Of a DNA stretch of 58,445 nt, positions 29,721 to 38,448 are shown piece after piece. Location of the stretch: contig NZ_MIPP01000025.1 of NCBI RefSeq assembly GCF_002095385.1, positions 1-58,445 on the forward strand. Direction: 5' to 3'. Source of the stretch: Pantoea eucrina (GTDB lineage Bacteria; Pseudomonadota; Gammaproteobacteria; Enterobacterales; Enterobacteriaceae). How positions within the stretch are numbered: the stretch's first letter is position 1; each line of letters begins with the position of its first letter. Below the pieces are notes generated by a model. It was not told where the DNA came from. It did not search any database and was given only the letters and a program-made list of their open reading frames with translations. The translations under genes and the position numbers were made by a program.

Positions 29721-31931
29721 ATGAAAAGAAGAGAAGTGTTGCAGGCAGCCGCCTCCTCCATTGTCACCGCGCTTTCCGTAAGCGCGTTTTCCAGCTATGC
29801 GGCGAAAAGCGGCCAGCCCGCGCTGAAGCCGGTCGATCCGGCCAGCGTGCCGCAGGGCGATGTGCCCATCCTTACGCCGGAAAATGTCTATACCATGCCG
29901 CCGCAGTTCTGGCAGAACTTTGAAGGCAGGCTGTGGATCGGTAAAGCGGGCAGCGACGCCAGCCAGAAAGGCAATCAGATACCGGTGTATCTGCGCGACG
30001 CCAGCGGTAAAGTGGCGCAAATCAGCCAGCCGATCGCGCTGAACAAAGGTAATTTTGCGCAGTTTATCCATGATAATGCTGCGCTGATCGCCAATCCGGC
30101 GCACTCCATGGCGGTGGAAGACAGCGAAGGAAACACGCTCTTCTCCATCACCGATGTCTCACGCCCCGGCCAGAATAATTTCAGCCAGCGTCTGGCCCAG
30201 CCAAACGGCTATCAGCTGATTGGCGAGATACCCTCCGTTGAGGAGCTGCGTAAAACCCGCCCGCTGTTTGCCGGCGCCAAGATCAAGCTCAAGAGCTGGC
30301 ATGAAGGGCTGGAAGTGGGTGGCGGTGAATTTGTCGGGACGTACGGCGACGCGCGCGATGATGATGGCGTCATCTTCAGCGGCAGCGGTTTTTACTGGCG
30401 GCGTGTGGTGGAAGATTTTAACCGCCTGACGCTGTTTGAATTCGGCGCTATCGCCGACGGCAAAACGGATGCGGCGCCGGCTATCAAGGCGATGTATCAG
30501 TGGTCACTTGATAACAGTCAGCCAATCTGCGTGCAGTTTCCGGCCGGTAAGTTCTTTGTCACCGGCTGTGACTTCGGCGAGGAGGAGCAGCGCTTTTTCC
30601 GTATCTCCGGCGCGATGGTTAACTTTGGCTATTTTCCGGCGACCACGCTGGTCTCTGATGGCCGCTCCGACTTTGTGTTTAAAGTCAAAGCGCGCTGGAC
30701 TGAGATCTCCAACCTCAACTTCAACGGCCAGAATGACAAGCGGCCCAACCGGCAGGGACTGTTCAGCAATACCTGTCCGGGCGGCCAGTTCTTTCGCGGC
30801 GCCTGCCTGCGCTTCAACCGCGTGGGAGGCACCTCAATCAGCCTGCTCGATACGCTCGACTGCAAAATTGACCAGTGGTATGCCGATACCTGTACCGGTG
30901 ATGTTATCAAAGCGGGCTGGTCAGGTCAGAAAGCGGGCGCCTGGGATCACAGCACGGCGATAGAGCTCTCTAACTTCAACGCCCAGCGCTGTACCGGCGG
31001 GATGGTGCTGAACCTGCCGCGCTGCAGTCAGTCGATTATTCATAACGGCTGGATTGAGCACAGCGAGCATCCTGGCGATATCTCTAACGGACAGTGGATT
31101 ATCGACGCGCTGAGCCTGGAAGATTGCAAAAACCCGCTTAATGCGCGCAACTCACGTCTCAATATGCGCCAGACGAATCTGCAGTCAGGCAGCTGGATCG
31201 ACAACTCGCTGCAGGGTGAGCGCTGGCTGAGCATCTGGGAGATGGGCTCTACCCGCGTGGAGTCTTATGGCGTCGCCATCGACGGCAGCCTTAAATATAA
31301 CTACATCACCTCGCGCTTCCGCCTGAGTAATAACACCAATCAGGCGACGTGGTTTGAGCTGGGCAATTTCTACTCGCCGGACGTGGGCGATAGCTGGGAA
31401 ATTGAGCTGTTTGGCCAGTCACAGTTCAGCCCCGGCACCGATAATGCGCCGATGATGGAGGTGACCGGCGGCAAGCAGACTGGCGGACGGGCGGTGATCC
31501 ATCTGCAGCGCAAAACGCAGAAAGCGGAGGCGAGCTGGTCAGCCGAAGGCAGCTCCCCGGTGCTGGAGGTGCGGCTGGTGGCACGCTCTGACACCGATAC
31601 CAAAGTCTGGGTCAGGCTGGCAGGCTGGACGCCGGCCACCGTGGTGCTGATAAAAAGCACCGCCAAAGATCGCTTTATGACCGGACGCTGTGCGCGCGTT
31701 GACGCCACGATGGTCAAAGGTACGCCAGGCAACGGCAGCCAGCAGGCGCCGCAGCGCTTTAGTCTGCATAACGGTAAAGCGGGCATCGGTGGCAATGAGC
31801 AGGGCGATCTGCTGATGGCATCACGTGAGCTGAAACCGGAGCAGGTCGATACCCGTCAGCCAAAAGGGTTTGTGTCGGTAGTAATCAACGGCGAGCAGGT
31901 TGCGATGCCTTATTTCGCCCTTAAGGGATAA
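29721..31931 (+). CDS. amsF: AmsF/WceF-like exported EPS-processing protein (beta-helix type)
   Basis: Large exported protein, 736 residues from ATG 29721 (MKRREVLQAAASSIV). The signal peptide is Tat-like, with a twin-arginine KRREVLQ followed by a hydrophobic stretch and SSYA before the mature part. The body contains the pectate-lyase/tailspike entry motif LFEFGAIADGKTDAAPAIKAM and repeated beta-helix-like Asn/Gly/Ser-rich stretches. The known WceF of Pantoea stewartii is a stewartan-processing enzyme related to phage tailspike depolymerases, and AmsF holds the same locus position in Erwinia amylovora. Function here is by homology and position. An upstream extension to 29619 overlaps the preceding gene and is rejected. 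Confidence 0.8.
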   Translation: MKRREVLQAAASSIVTALSVSAFSSYAAKSGQPALKPVDPASVPQGDVPILTPENVYTMPPQFWQNFEGRLWIGKAGSDASQKGNQIPVYLRDASGKVAQISQPIALNKGNFAQFIHDNAALIANPAHSMAVEDSEGNTLFSITDVSRPGQNNFSQRLAQPNGYQLIGEIPSVEELRKTRPLFAGAKIKLKSWHEGLEVGGGEFVGTYGDARDDDGVIFSGSGFYWRRVVEDFNRLTLFEFGAIADGKTDAAPAIKAMYQWSLDNSQPICVQFPAGKFFVTGCDFGEEEQRFFRISGAMVNFGYFPATTLVSDGRSDFVFKVKARWTEISNLNFNGQNDKRPNRQGLFSNTCPGGQFFRGACLRFNRVGGTSISLLDTLDCKIDQWYADTCTGDVIKAGWSGQKAGAWDHSTAIELSNFNAQRCTGGMVLNLPRCSQSIIHNGWIEHSEHPGDISNGQWIIDALSLEDCKNPLNARNSRLNMRQTNLQSGSWIDNSLQGERWLSIWEMGSTRVESYGVAIDGSLKYNYITSRFRLSNNTNQATWFELGNFYSPDVGDSWEIELFGQSQFSPGTDNAPMMEVTGGKQTGGRAVIHLQRKTQKAEASWSAEGSSPVLEVRLVARSDTDTKVWVRLAGWTPATVVLIKSTAKDRFMTGRCARVDATMVKGTPGNGSQQAPQRFSLHNGKAGIGGNEQGDLLMASRELKPEQVDTRQPKGFVSVVINGEQVAMPYFALKG

Positions 31932-31941
31932 ATAAACGCTG

Positions 31942-32000
31942 CAGGGGGCACATTAATGCGCCCCAATGGGATACACAGGGGTCACATTTATGCGCCCCTG
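31942..32000. repeat. Two palindromic repeat copies after the amsF-like gene
   Basis: Degenerate members of the window's repeat family: AGGGGGCACATTAATGCGCCCC at 31943-31964 and CAGGGGTCACATTTATGCGCCCCTG (split for length) at 31976-32000. They begin 11 bases after the amsF stop and may end or stabilise its transcript. The remaining 150 bp to the next gene show no gene. Confidence 0.8.
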
Positions 32001-32153
32001 AAATCCCGTAAGAAGCTTTAGGTTAGATAACAGGCAGTTGGCATTACTTTTCGGGCGTTGTCCCATTGCAGTTTTTTTTGCCAGAGTTCACTTTGCTGCT
32101 CAGGACAGAAGCGGCGGCTTGTAAGAATTACAAAAAATACATCTGGAGTTTGT

Positions 32154-32438
32154 ATGAGGATTTTATTGGCGGGTAATCATACCTGCGGGAATAGCGGTGA
32201 TGGCGCAATTTTGCACGGGATGACTGACTTACTGCAGGCAGCGTACGCAGAGCAGGATAGCGATCCGGCCCGCTGTTATCAGCAGCAGAAAACGCCCCGA
32301 AGCCTGATGGCTCGCGTAAAGCGTAAGAGCGTGCTGGCTGACGACGGCAATGTAAAACTGAACGTAAATACCGCGGTCGCGCAGGCGCGTGAAACAGGCA
32401 ACCGCATCACCGAAGAACTTCTGACTGTACTGGAGTAA
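32154..32438 (+). pseudogene. amsJ: Remnant of AmsJ/WceJ (WcaK-like) polysaccharide pyruvyltransferase
   Basis: A 94-codon ORF from ATG 32154 with a good ribosome binding site (CTGGAG). The first 30 or so residues (MRILLAGNHTCGN, SGDGAIL) match the N-terminus of AmsJ/WcaK-type pyruvyltransferases, whose normal length is about 370-430. The last 30 or so (VNTAVAQARETGNRITEELL) resemble their C-terminus. The catalytic middle is missing, as by one or more internal deletions that left an open frame. The full protein would add a pyruvate ketal to an EPS sugar; this remnant cannot. Its stop lies 3 bases before the amsK start, so the remnant may persist for translational coupling. Confidence 0.8.
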
Positions 32439-32441
32439 GTG

Positions 32442-33665
32442 ATGAAGTTAACCTTTTTCACCATGCGTTTTCCGGTTGCCTCTGAGACGTTTGTCCTCAA
32501 CCAGGTAACTCACTTTATTGATGCCGGCTATGACGTTGAAATCATCTCGGTGTTTCCGGGTGACATGATCAACCGTCACGCCGCGTTCGACGACTATAAC
32601 CTGGCGGCAAAAACACACTATCTGCTGCCGGAAGAGAAGGTATCGAACCTCGACAAGCTCACGCAGCGTATCGGCCTGATGCTGCCGAAGATTGCCAAAC
32701 CGGCGCTGATCAAATCGCTCAACGTGGGCCGCTACGGTGCACAGGCGAAGAAGCTGCTGCTGCCGGCGATTGTCGCTAATGCGAAACAGACCTTCACCGC
32801 CGATGTCTTTCTGGTGCATTTTGGCTACGCCGGCGCGCTGGCTAACAAGCTGCGCGAACTGGGCGTGCTGAAAGGCAAGCAGGCGACCGTATTCCACGGT
32901 GCAGATATCTCACGTCGCCATATTCTGGAAGAGCACAAGCAGGATTACGTCAATCTGTTTAAGCAGAGCGAGCTGATGCTGCCTATCAGTCACCTGTGGG
33001 AGAACAAGCTGATTGAGATGGGCTGTCCGCGCGAAAAAGTGCACGTGACGCGCATGGGCATTGAACCGGAGAAATTCAACTTCCGGCCGCGCGAAGCGTT
33101 TCATCAGCCGCTGCGCATCGTCTCTGTGGCGCGCCTGACCGAGAAAAAAGGGCTGGACGTTGCCGTCAAAGCCAGTGAAATTCTGCGCGACAAAGGCGGC
33201 CAGTTTGAATTCACCATTATCGGCAATGGCGAGCAGGAAGGGATGATGCGCGAACATATCGCCCGTGCCGGCCTGAAAGAGATGGTCAGCATGCCGGGCT
33301 TTAAGCCGCAGGAGGAGATCCGCCAGGCGCTCAACGACGCTGACATTTTTCTCCTGCCTTCAAAAACGGCCGCCGACGGTGATATGGAAGGGATCCCCGT
33401 AGCGCTGATGGAAGCTATGGCGGTAGGGCTGCCGGTGGTATCCACCTACCACAGCGGCATTCCGGAGCTGATCCAGAACAACGTCAGCGGCTGGCTGGTC
33501 TCTGAGAACGATGCTGACGAGCTGGCTGCCACGCTGCTGCGTCTGTCACGCGGGGACATAGATGTGGCACCGGTAGTCGCTGCCGCGCGTCATAAAGTGG
33601 AAACAGAGTTTAACCAGCACATTGCCTACGGGGAACTGGCGAAAATTCTGGAGCAGATGGTGTAA
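32442..33665 (+). CDS. amsK: AmsK/WcaL-like EPS glycosyltransferase, family GT4
   Basis: GT-B fold glycosyltransferase, 407 residues, very close in pattern to colanic-acid WcaL and amylovoran AmsK. The N-terminal start is KLTFFTMRFPVASETFVLNQVTHF type; middle motifs are IFHGxDISRRH-like and LPISHLWENKLIEMGCPREKV. The donor domain carries SVARLTEKKGLDVAVKA, IIGNGEQEGMM, MPGFKPQEEI and DMEGIPVALMEAMAVG with the family glutamates. ATG at 32442 has GGAGTAAG upstream; GTG at 32439 is an alternative. In ams/wce loci a wzx gene follows amsK; here 380 bp of non-coding sequence leads directly to galF. Confidence 0.92.
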   Translation: MKLTFFTMRFPVASETFVLNQVTHFIDAGYDVEIISVFPGDMINRHAAFDDYNLAAKTHYLLPEEKVSNLDKLTQRIGLMLPKIAKPALIKSLNVGRYGAQAKKLLLPAIVANAKQTFTADVFLVHFGYAGALANKLRELGVLKGKQATVFHGADISRRHILEEHKQDYVNLFKQSELMLPISHLWENKLIEMGCPREKVHVTRMGIEPEKFNFRPREAFHQPLRIVSVARLTEKKGLDVAVKASEILRDKGGQFEFTIIGNGEQEGMMREHIARAGLKEMVSMPGFKPQEEIRQALNDADIFLLPSKTAADGDMEGIPVALMEAMAVGLPVVSTYHSGIPELIQNNVSGWLVSENDADELAATLLRLSRGDIDVAPVVAAARHKVETEFNQHIAYGELAKILEQMV

Positions 33666-34045
33666 GCAGAATGAACGCCCGGGCAGGCTATCGGCAGGGT
33701 CATTTGCGTGACAATCCCGGGCACCTGCGCGCTGGCTCAGAATCTAACCGGCAGGGGCGCTCTTCATGACGCCCCTGTTTATTGTCTGACCACCCTATGC
33801 GCGTCGTATCATTCTGAAAAACGGCGGTCTTAATCCCATGCCCGAATGTTATTTACGTCACGCTTTTGACCGCCTTTAGCGCTTGAATTTGCCCGGAAAA
33901 TTACTGCTGCTCACCGCCTGAAATAACTAATTTTTGATGCTGTGACAGAGAGTTAGTGTCGCCTTTTCAGATAAAGATTATACTTGCCCGAGCGGCCATT
34001 CCTGCATAATCGATGCATGTCTACACTTCATAAAATGGAACAAAT
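33666..34045. other. 380-bp gap between amsK and galF
   Basis: No gene or clear wzx fragment is visible on either strand. It contains a repeat-derived hairpin (33752-33780) and, near galF, an AT-rich segment with CATAAT as a possible -10 about 45 bases before the galF ATG and only a poor -35. This is where the amsL/wzx gene lies in related loci. Confidence 0.7.
33752..33780 (+). terminator. Repeat-derived hairpin, likely end of the EPS operon
   Basis: CAGGGGC pairs with GCCCCTG around a 12-base loop and is followed by TTTATT. It is a divergent member of the palindromic repeat family, about 90 bases after the amsK stop, and could act as the operon terminator. Confidence 0.55.
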
Positions 34046-34942
34046 ATGACCAAGCTTAAAGCAGTAATCCCGGTTGCGGGCCTCGGTATGCATATGCTCC
34101 CTGCGACTAAAGCCATTCCAAAAGAGATGCTGCCTATCGTCGACAAACCAATGATCCAGTATATCGTTGACGAGTGCGTGGCGGCAGGCATCAAGGAGAT
34201 TGTGCTGGTCACCCATGCTTCCAAAAATGCGGTGGAAAACCACTTCGATACAACCTACGAGCTGGAAGCCCTGCTGGAAGCGCGCGTTAAGCGTCAGCTG
34301 CTGAGCGAAGTGCAGTCTATCTGCCCGCCAGGCGTTACCATCATGAACGTTCGTCAGGCCGATCCGCTGGGTCTGGGTCACTCCGTACTCTGCGCGCGTC
34401 CGATGATTGGCGACAACCCGTTTGTAGTTGTGCTGCCAGACGTACTGCTGGATGACTCTACTGCCGATCACCTGCGCTATAACCTGGCCGCAATGGTTGC
34501 GCGTTTTGAAGAGACCGGTCGCAGCCAGGTTCTGGCAAAACATATGCCGAATGAAGATCTCTCTGAGTATGGCGTGCTGACCACCGAGCAGCCTATCGAC
34601 AACCCGGGCGATATCAGCACGATCACCAGCATCGTTGAAAAGCCGGAGCATGCCGCTGAACTGAACTCTGACCTGACGGCAGTGGGTCGCTATGTTCTTT
34701 CTGCAGACATCTGGGCTGAGCTTGAGAAAACCGAGCCAGGCGCATGGGGCCGTATCCAGCTGACTGACGCCATCGCGTCGCTGAGCAAAACCAAACCGGT
34801 TGATGCGCAGCTGCTGACCGGTACCAGCTTCGACTGCGGCCGTAAACTCGGCTACATGCAGGCGTTTGTCTCCTATGGCCTGCGCAGCAACACACAGGGC
34901 CGCGACTTCCGCGAAGCGATTCATAAGATTCTGGATAAGTAA
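34046..34942 (+). CDS. galF: GalF, GalU-like UTP-glucose-1-phosphate uridylyltransferase subunit
   Basis: GalU paralogue associated with polysaccharide loci; thought to modulate GalU and UDP-glucose supply rather than act as a strong enzyme alone. The 298 residues match E. coli GalF. The diagnostic GalF sequence [18 protein letters not shown] replaces the GalU form GLGTRMLP, changing the catalytic arginine. Other conserved parts are the PMIQYIVDE and [11 protein letters not shown] segments and [10 protein letters not shown]. It is 44 bp upstream of galE and marks the EPS/O-antigen boundary as in other enterobacteria. Confidence 0.95.
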   Translation: MTKLKAVIPVAGLGMHMLPATKAIPKEMLPIVDKPMIQYIVDECVAAGIKEIVLVTHASKNAVENHFDTTYELEALLEARVKRQLLSEVQSICPPGVTIMNVRQADPLGLGHSVLCARPMIGDNPFVVVLPDVLLDDSTADHLRYNLAAMVARFEETGRSQVLAKHMPNEDLSEYGVLTTEQPIDNPGDISTITSIVEKPEHAAELNSDLTAVGRYVLSADIWAELEKTEPGAWGRIQLTDAIASLSKTKPVDAQLLTGTSFDCGRKLGYMQAFVSYGLRSNTQGRDFREAIHKILDK

Positions 34943-34986
34943 GCATTCCCATACCGCGCAGCCTGCGCGGTTTCCAAGGAGTAGAC

Positions 34987-36000
34987 ATGGCTATTTTGGT
35001 AACGGGCGGGGCAGGGTATATCGGATCCCATACGGTACTGGCGCTGCTGGAGCGCGGTGACGACGTGGTAGTTCTGGATAACCTTTGCAATGCATCACGC
35101 GAAGCGATTAACCGCGTTGAAAAACTGGCGGGTAAAAAAGCGGTATTCGTTGAAGGCGATATCCGCGACCGCGCCTGCCTGCGCGATCTGTTTGCCAGCC
35201 ACAGCATCTCTGCTGTGATCCACTTCGCTGCGCTGAAAGCCGTTGGGGAATCCACGCGTAAGCCGCTGGAATACTACGAAAACAACGTAGCCGGCACCGT
35301 GGTCCTGCTGGAAGAGATGCGTGACGCGGGCGTCTGGAACTTTATCTTTAGTTCATCAGCCACCGTATATGGTGCTGACGCCCCGGTTCCTTATGTAGAA
35401 ACCACGCCGATTGGCGGCACCACCAGTCCTTATGGCACCTCCAAGCTGATGACCGAACTCGTGATGCGCGATTTCGCCAAAGCGGAACCCAAATTCAAAG
35501 CTATCGCGCTGCGCTACTTTAATCCGGTAGGCGCGCATGAGTCTGGCGAGATTGGCGAAGACCCGACCGGTATCCCGAACAACCTGCTGCCGTACATTGC
35601 GCAGGTGGCGATTGGCCGTCTCGACAAGCTCGGCGTATTCGGTAACGACTATGAGACGCCAGATGGTACCGCTCAGCGCGACTATATTCATGTTGTCGAT
35701 CTTGCAGAAGGGCACCTGAAAGCGCTGGATCACCTCAGCAAGGTTGAGGGCTATAAAGCCTATAACCTCGGCGGCGGCGTCGGCTTCTCTGTGCTGGAGA
35801 TGATCAAAGCGTTCGAAGCGGCTTCCGGTAAAGCAATCCCGTTTGAGTTCAAACCGCGCCGCGACGGCGACCTGCCAGCCTTCTGGGCCGATGCAACGCT
35901 GGCGAACAATGAACTCGACTGGCGCGTCACGCGCGGCATCGACGCGATGATGCGCGATACGTGGAACTGGCAGTCGAAGAATCCGAATGGATTCAGATAA
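34987..36000 (+). CDS. galE: UDP-glucose 4-epimerase
   Basis: Interconverts UDP-glucose and UDP-galactose, supplying the galactose-rich EPS expected of amylovoran/stewartan-type loci. The 337 residues are typical. It has the Rossmann motif GGAGYIGSHTV, the FSSSATVYG serine region, the catalytic Tyr/Lys in SPYGTSKLMTE, and the substrate-binding RYFNPVGAHESG. AAGGAG is well placed before the ATG. The galF-galE pair closes the EPS region as in the stewartan locus. Confidence 0.96.
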   Translation: MAILVTGGAGYIGSHTVLALLERGDDVVVLDNLCNASREAINRVEKLAGKKAVFVEGDIRDRACLRDLFASHSISAVIHFAALKAVGESTRKPLEYYENNVAGTVVLLEEMRDAGVWNFIFSSSATVYGADAPVPYVETTPIGGTTSPYGTSKLMTELVMRDFAKAEPKFKAIALRYFNPVGAHESGEIGEDPTGIPNNLLPYIAQVAIGRLDKLGVFGNDYETPDGTAQRDYIHVVDLAEGHLKALDHLSKVEGYKAYNLGGGVGFSVLEMIKAFEAASGKAIPFEFKPRRDGDLPAFWADATLANNELDWRVTRGIDAMMRDTWNWQSKNPNGFR

Positions 36001-36429
36001 CTCTATAAGCCGGTAAGGCATATACAGTTAACAGAGACTTATGAATGGGGTAACTGCGGGTTCAGACTAACTCAGCGGTTATCCCATTTTGCGTTTCAGA
36101 GATGCTAACAACCTGAAGCTGGACCCGATGCATATTTTTATTAACATGCAGTAAAAAAGCTGTTTAATAAATAGTCTGTTAACGCGTTCTGGCCTAATTT
36201 TTATTCAGCCACCTGACAAACTAACTCTTTAGCGCTTGTAACTCGTGTATCAACATACGAAAATCGAATCACTATTTTTAAACTGCGCCTTAACAATCGA
36301 CATTTGTTAAATATGTTCTGTGCCTTTTGCCGGCTGCGCTGAAAGCAAAAGCGTATGAGTAGTCTGGTAGCTGTAAGCCAGGGGCGGTAGCGTGGTTTTT
36401 TTCAGGATTTGCCAGGAGAGACGACAAGC
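36001..36429. other. 429-bp regulatory interval upstream of the O-antigen operon
   Basis: No gene is seen. The sequence is AT-rich and leads into the JUMPstart/ops element at 36356-36394, followed by the rfbB ribosome binding site. It is expected to contain the O-antigen promoter; no single pair of -35/-10 boxes stands out. Confidence 0.7.
36356..36394 (+). promoter_or_regulatory. JUMPstart element with ops core, O-antigen operon
   Basis: The sequence contains TCTGGTAGCTGTAAGCCAGG followed by the exact ops core GGCGGTAGCGTG (36383-36394), an almost complete match to the 39-bp JUMPstart consensus. It lies 36 bases before the rfbB start and would recruit RfaH for the long AT-rich O-antigen operon. 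It is a better match than the EPS copy at 20.8 kb. Confidence 0.93.
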
Positions 36430-37515
36430 GTGAAAATATTAGTTACAGGCGGTGCAGGCTTTATTGGTTCTGCCGTAGTGCGTCACATCATTGATGCTAC
36501 GCAGGATTCTGTCGTCAACGTCGACAAGCTGACCTATGCCGGCAATCTGGAGTCGCTGGTCACCGTGGCAGATTCAGCGCGTTACGCTTTTGAGCAGGCC
36601 GATATCTGTGATGCACAGTCAATGGCAGCTATCTTTGCAAAACATCAGCCAGATGCGGTCATGCACCTCGCGGCTGAAAGTCATGTTGACCGCTCAATTA
36701 CTGGTCCAGCAGCGTTTATCGAAACCAATGTCGTCGGAACTTACACGCTGCTTGAAGCTGCGCGTCAGTACTGGAACGCGCTGAGCGCAGAACGCAAAGC
36801 GGCTTTCCGCTTTCACCATATTTCGACTGACGAAGTCTACGGGGACCTGCCGCATCCGGACGAATGGCAACAGGATGCACCGCTGCCGCTGTTTACTGAA
36901 ACCACTCCGTATGCGCCAAGCAGTCCTTACTCTGCGTCTAAAGCCTCCAGTGACCATCTGGTCCGCGCCTGGCAGCGCACCTATGGCCTGCCGGTACTGG
37001 TAACCAACTGCTCAAACAATTACGGCCCTTATCACTTCCCGGAAAAGCTTATTCCGCTGGTTATTCTCAATGCGCTTGAAGGTAAAACGCTCCCGGTATA
37101 CGGCAAAGGCGATCAGATCCGTGACTGGCTCTATGTAGAAGATCATGCGCGCGCGCTTTACACCGTAGTCACGGCGGGCAAAGTGGGGGAAACCTATAAC
37201 ATCGGTGGTTATAACGAAAAGAAAAATATCGATGTGGTATTGACCATCTGTCAGCTGCTGGATGAGCTGATGCCTAAAGCAGGCTCGTACAGAGATCAGA
37301 TTAGCTACGTCACCGATCGTCCGGGTCATGACAGGCGCTATGCAATTGATGCCAGTAAAATCACCCGCGAGCTCCACTGGATACCGGCAGAGACGTTTGA
37401 GAGTGGCATCAGGAAAACGGTGGCATGGTATCTGGCGAACAGCGAGTGGGTTGATAACGTTAAAAGCGGAAGTTATCGCGAATGGCTGTCGGAAAACTAT
37501 AAGGATCGCAACTAA
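36430..37515 (+). CDS. rfbB: dTDP-glucose 4,6-dehydratase
   Basis: Second step of dTDP-sugar synthesis: converts dTDP-glucose to dTDP-4-keto-6-deoxyglucose, the branch point for dTDP-L-rhamnose and dTDP-Fuc4N. GTG at 36430 with GGAGAG 9 bases upstream gives 361 residues matching E. coli RfbB from [16 protein letters not shown]. Catalytic DEVYGDL and the YxxxK of [13 protein letters not shown] are intact. It overlaps rfbD by one base (TAATG). Base composition is near the genomic average, unlike the genes further downstream. Confidence 0.96.
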   Translation: MKILVTGGAGFIGSAVVRHIIDATQDSVVNVDKLTYAGNLESLVTVADSARYAFEQADICDAQSMAAIFAKHQPDAVMHLAAESHVDRSITGPAAFIETNVVGTYTLLEAARQYWNALSAERKAAFRFHHISTDEVYGDLPHPDEWQQDAPLPLFTETTPYAPSSPYSASKASSDHLVRAWQRTYGLPVLVTNCSNNYGPYHFPEKLIPLVILNALEGKTLPVYGKGDQIRDWLYVEDHARALYTVVTAGKVGETYNIGGYNEKKNIDVVLTICQLLDELMPKAGSYRDQISYVTDRPGHDRRYAIDASKITRELHWIPAETFESGIRKTVAWYLANSEWVDNVKSGSYREWLSENYKDRN

Positions 37516-38402
37516 TGCACATCCTTCTCTTTGGTAAAACCGGACAGGTAGGCTGGGAGCTGCAACGTGCACTTGCGCCACTGGGAAAAATCACTGCATT
37601 AAGCACCCGTTCAACTGAGTGGTGTGGTGATTTGACGCAACCGGAAGAAATTCGCAAAAGCATACAAAACCTGCGTCCCGATATCATTGTCAATGCTGCT
37701 GCTTATACTGCAGTTGATAAAGCTGAATCTGAACCCGATCTGGCTGAACTGATCAACAGTACCAGTGTTAAAGTCATGGCTGAAGAAGCGAAAAACCTTA
37801 ATGCTATTCTGATTCACTACTCGACTGATTATGTCTATTCAGGAGAAGGGCATAACCGGTGGCGAGAGAGCGACAAACCTGAACCACGTAATGTATATGG
37901 TAAAACAAAACTATCCGGTGAGCAGGCTATAACGGCAGCAGATATACAATACCTGATTTTTCGCACCAGCTGGGTATATGCGTCACGAAGCAATAACTTT
38001 ATTAAAACGATGTTGCGACTGGGCAGTGAAAAAGAAGCGCTTAGTATCATCAACGATCAGATTGGTGCGCCTACTGGCGCTGCGCTTATAGCTGATATTA
38101 CGGCTCATGCATTACGCATGATTCAGGCTAATCCGGAACTGAGAGGAATATATAACCTCGCTGCAGCCGGTGAAACGTCCTGGTTTGATTATGCATCTTT
38201 AATTTTTACAGAGTCAGAAAAATATAGCACCGGACTGAAAATCAAAAAATTGAGTCCTATCAAAACTGCTGAATATATTACTCCGGCGAAAAGGCCACTC
38301 AACTCGCGCTTAGACTTAACGAAGATTGAGAGAAGCTTTAATTTGACTTTGCCACATTGGCAGAATGGCGTTCGCTATGCTATCAATGAAATTTTGGCAT
38401 AA
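37515..38402 (+). CDS. rfbD: dTDP-4-dehydrorhamnose reductase
   Basis: Last step of dTDP-L-rhamnose synthesis. The 295 residues have the NADP-binding motif LFGKTGQVGWEL, the STDYVYSG serine/aspartate region and the YxxxK of VYGKTKLSGE. Its start overlaps the rfbB stop. GC content falls along this gene, marking the transition into the AT-rich O-antigen-specific island. The order rfbB-rfbD-rfbA is standard, but rfbC is displaced to 42975. Confidence 0.95.
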   Translation: MHILLFGKTGQVGWELQRALAPLGKITALSTRSTEWCGDLTQPEEIRKSIQNLRPDIIVNAAAYTAVDKAESEPDLAELINSTSVKVMAEEAKNLNAILIHYSTDYVYSGEGHNRWRESDKPEPRNVYGKTKLSGEQAITAADIQYLIFRTSWVYASRSNNFIKTMLRLGSEKEALSIINDQIGAPTGAALIADITAHALRMIQANPELRGIYNLAAAGETSWFDYASLIFTESEKYSTGLKIKKLSPIKTAEYITPAKRPLNSRLDLTKIERSFNLTLPHWQNGVRYAINEILA

Positions 38403-38448
38403 TATAGTTTCTATCAAATATTCATAATCAATTCCCTGAGAGAAAAAT

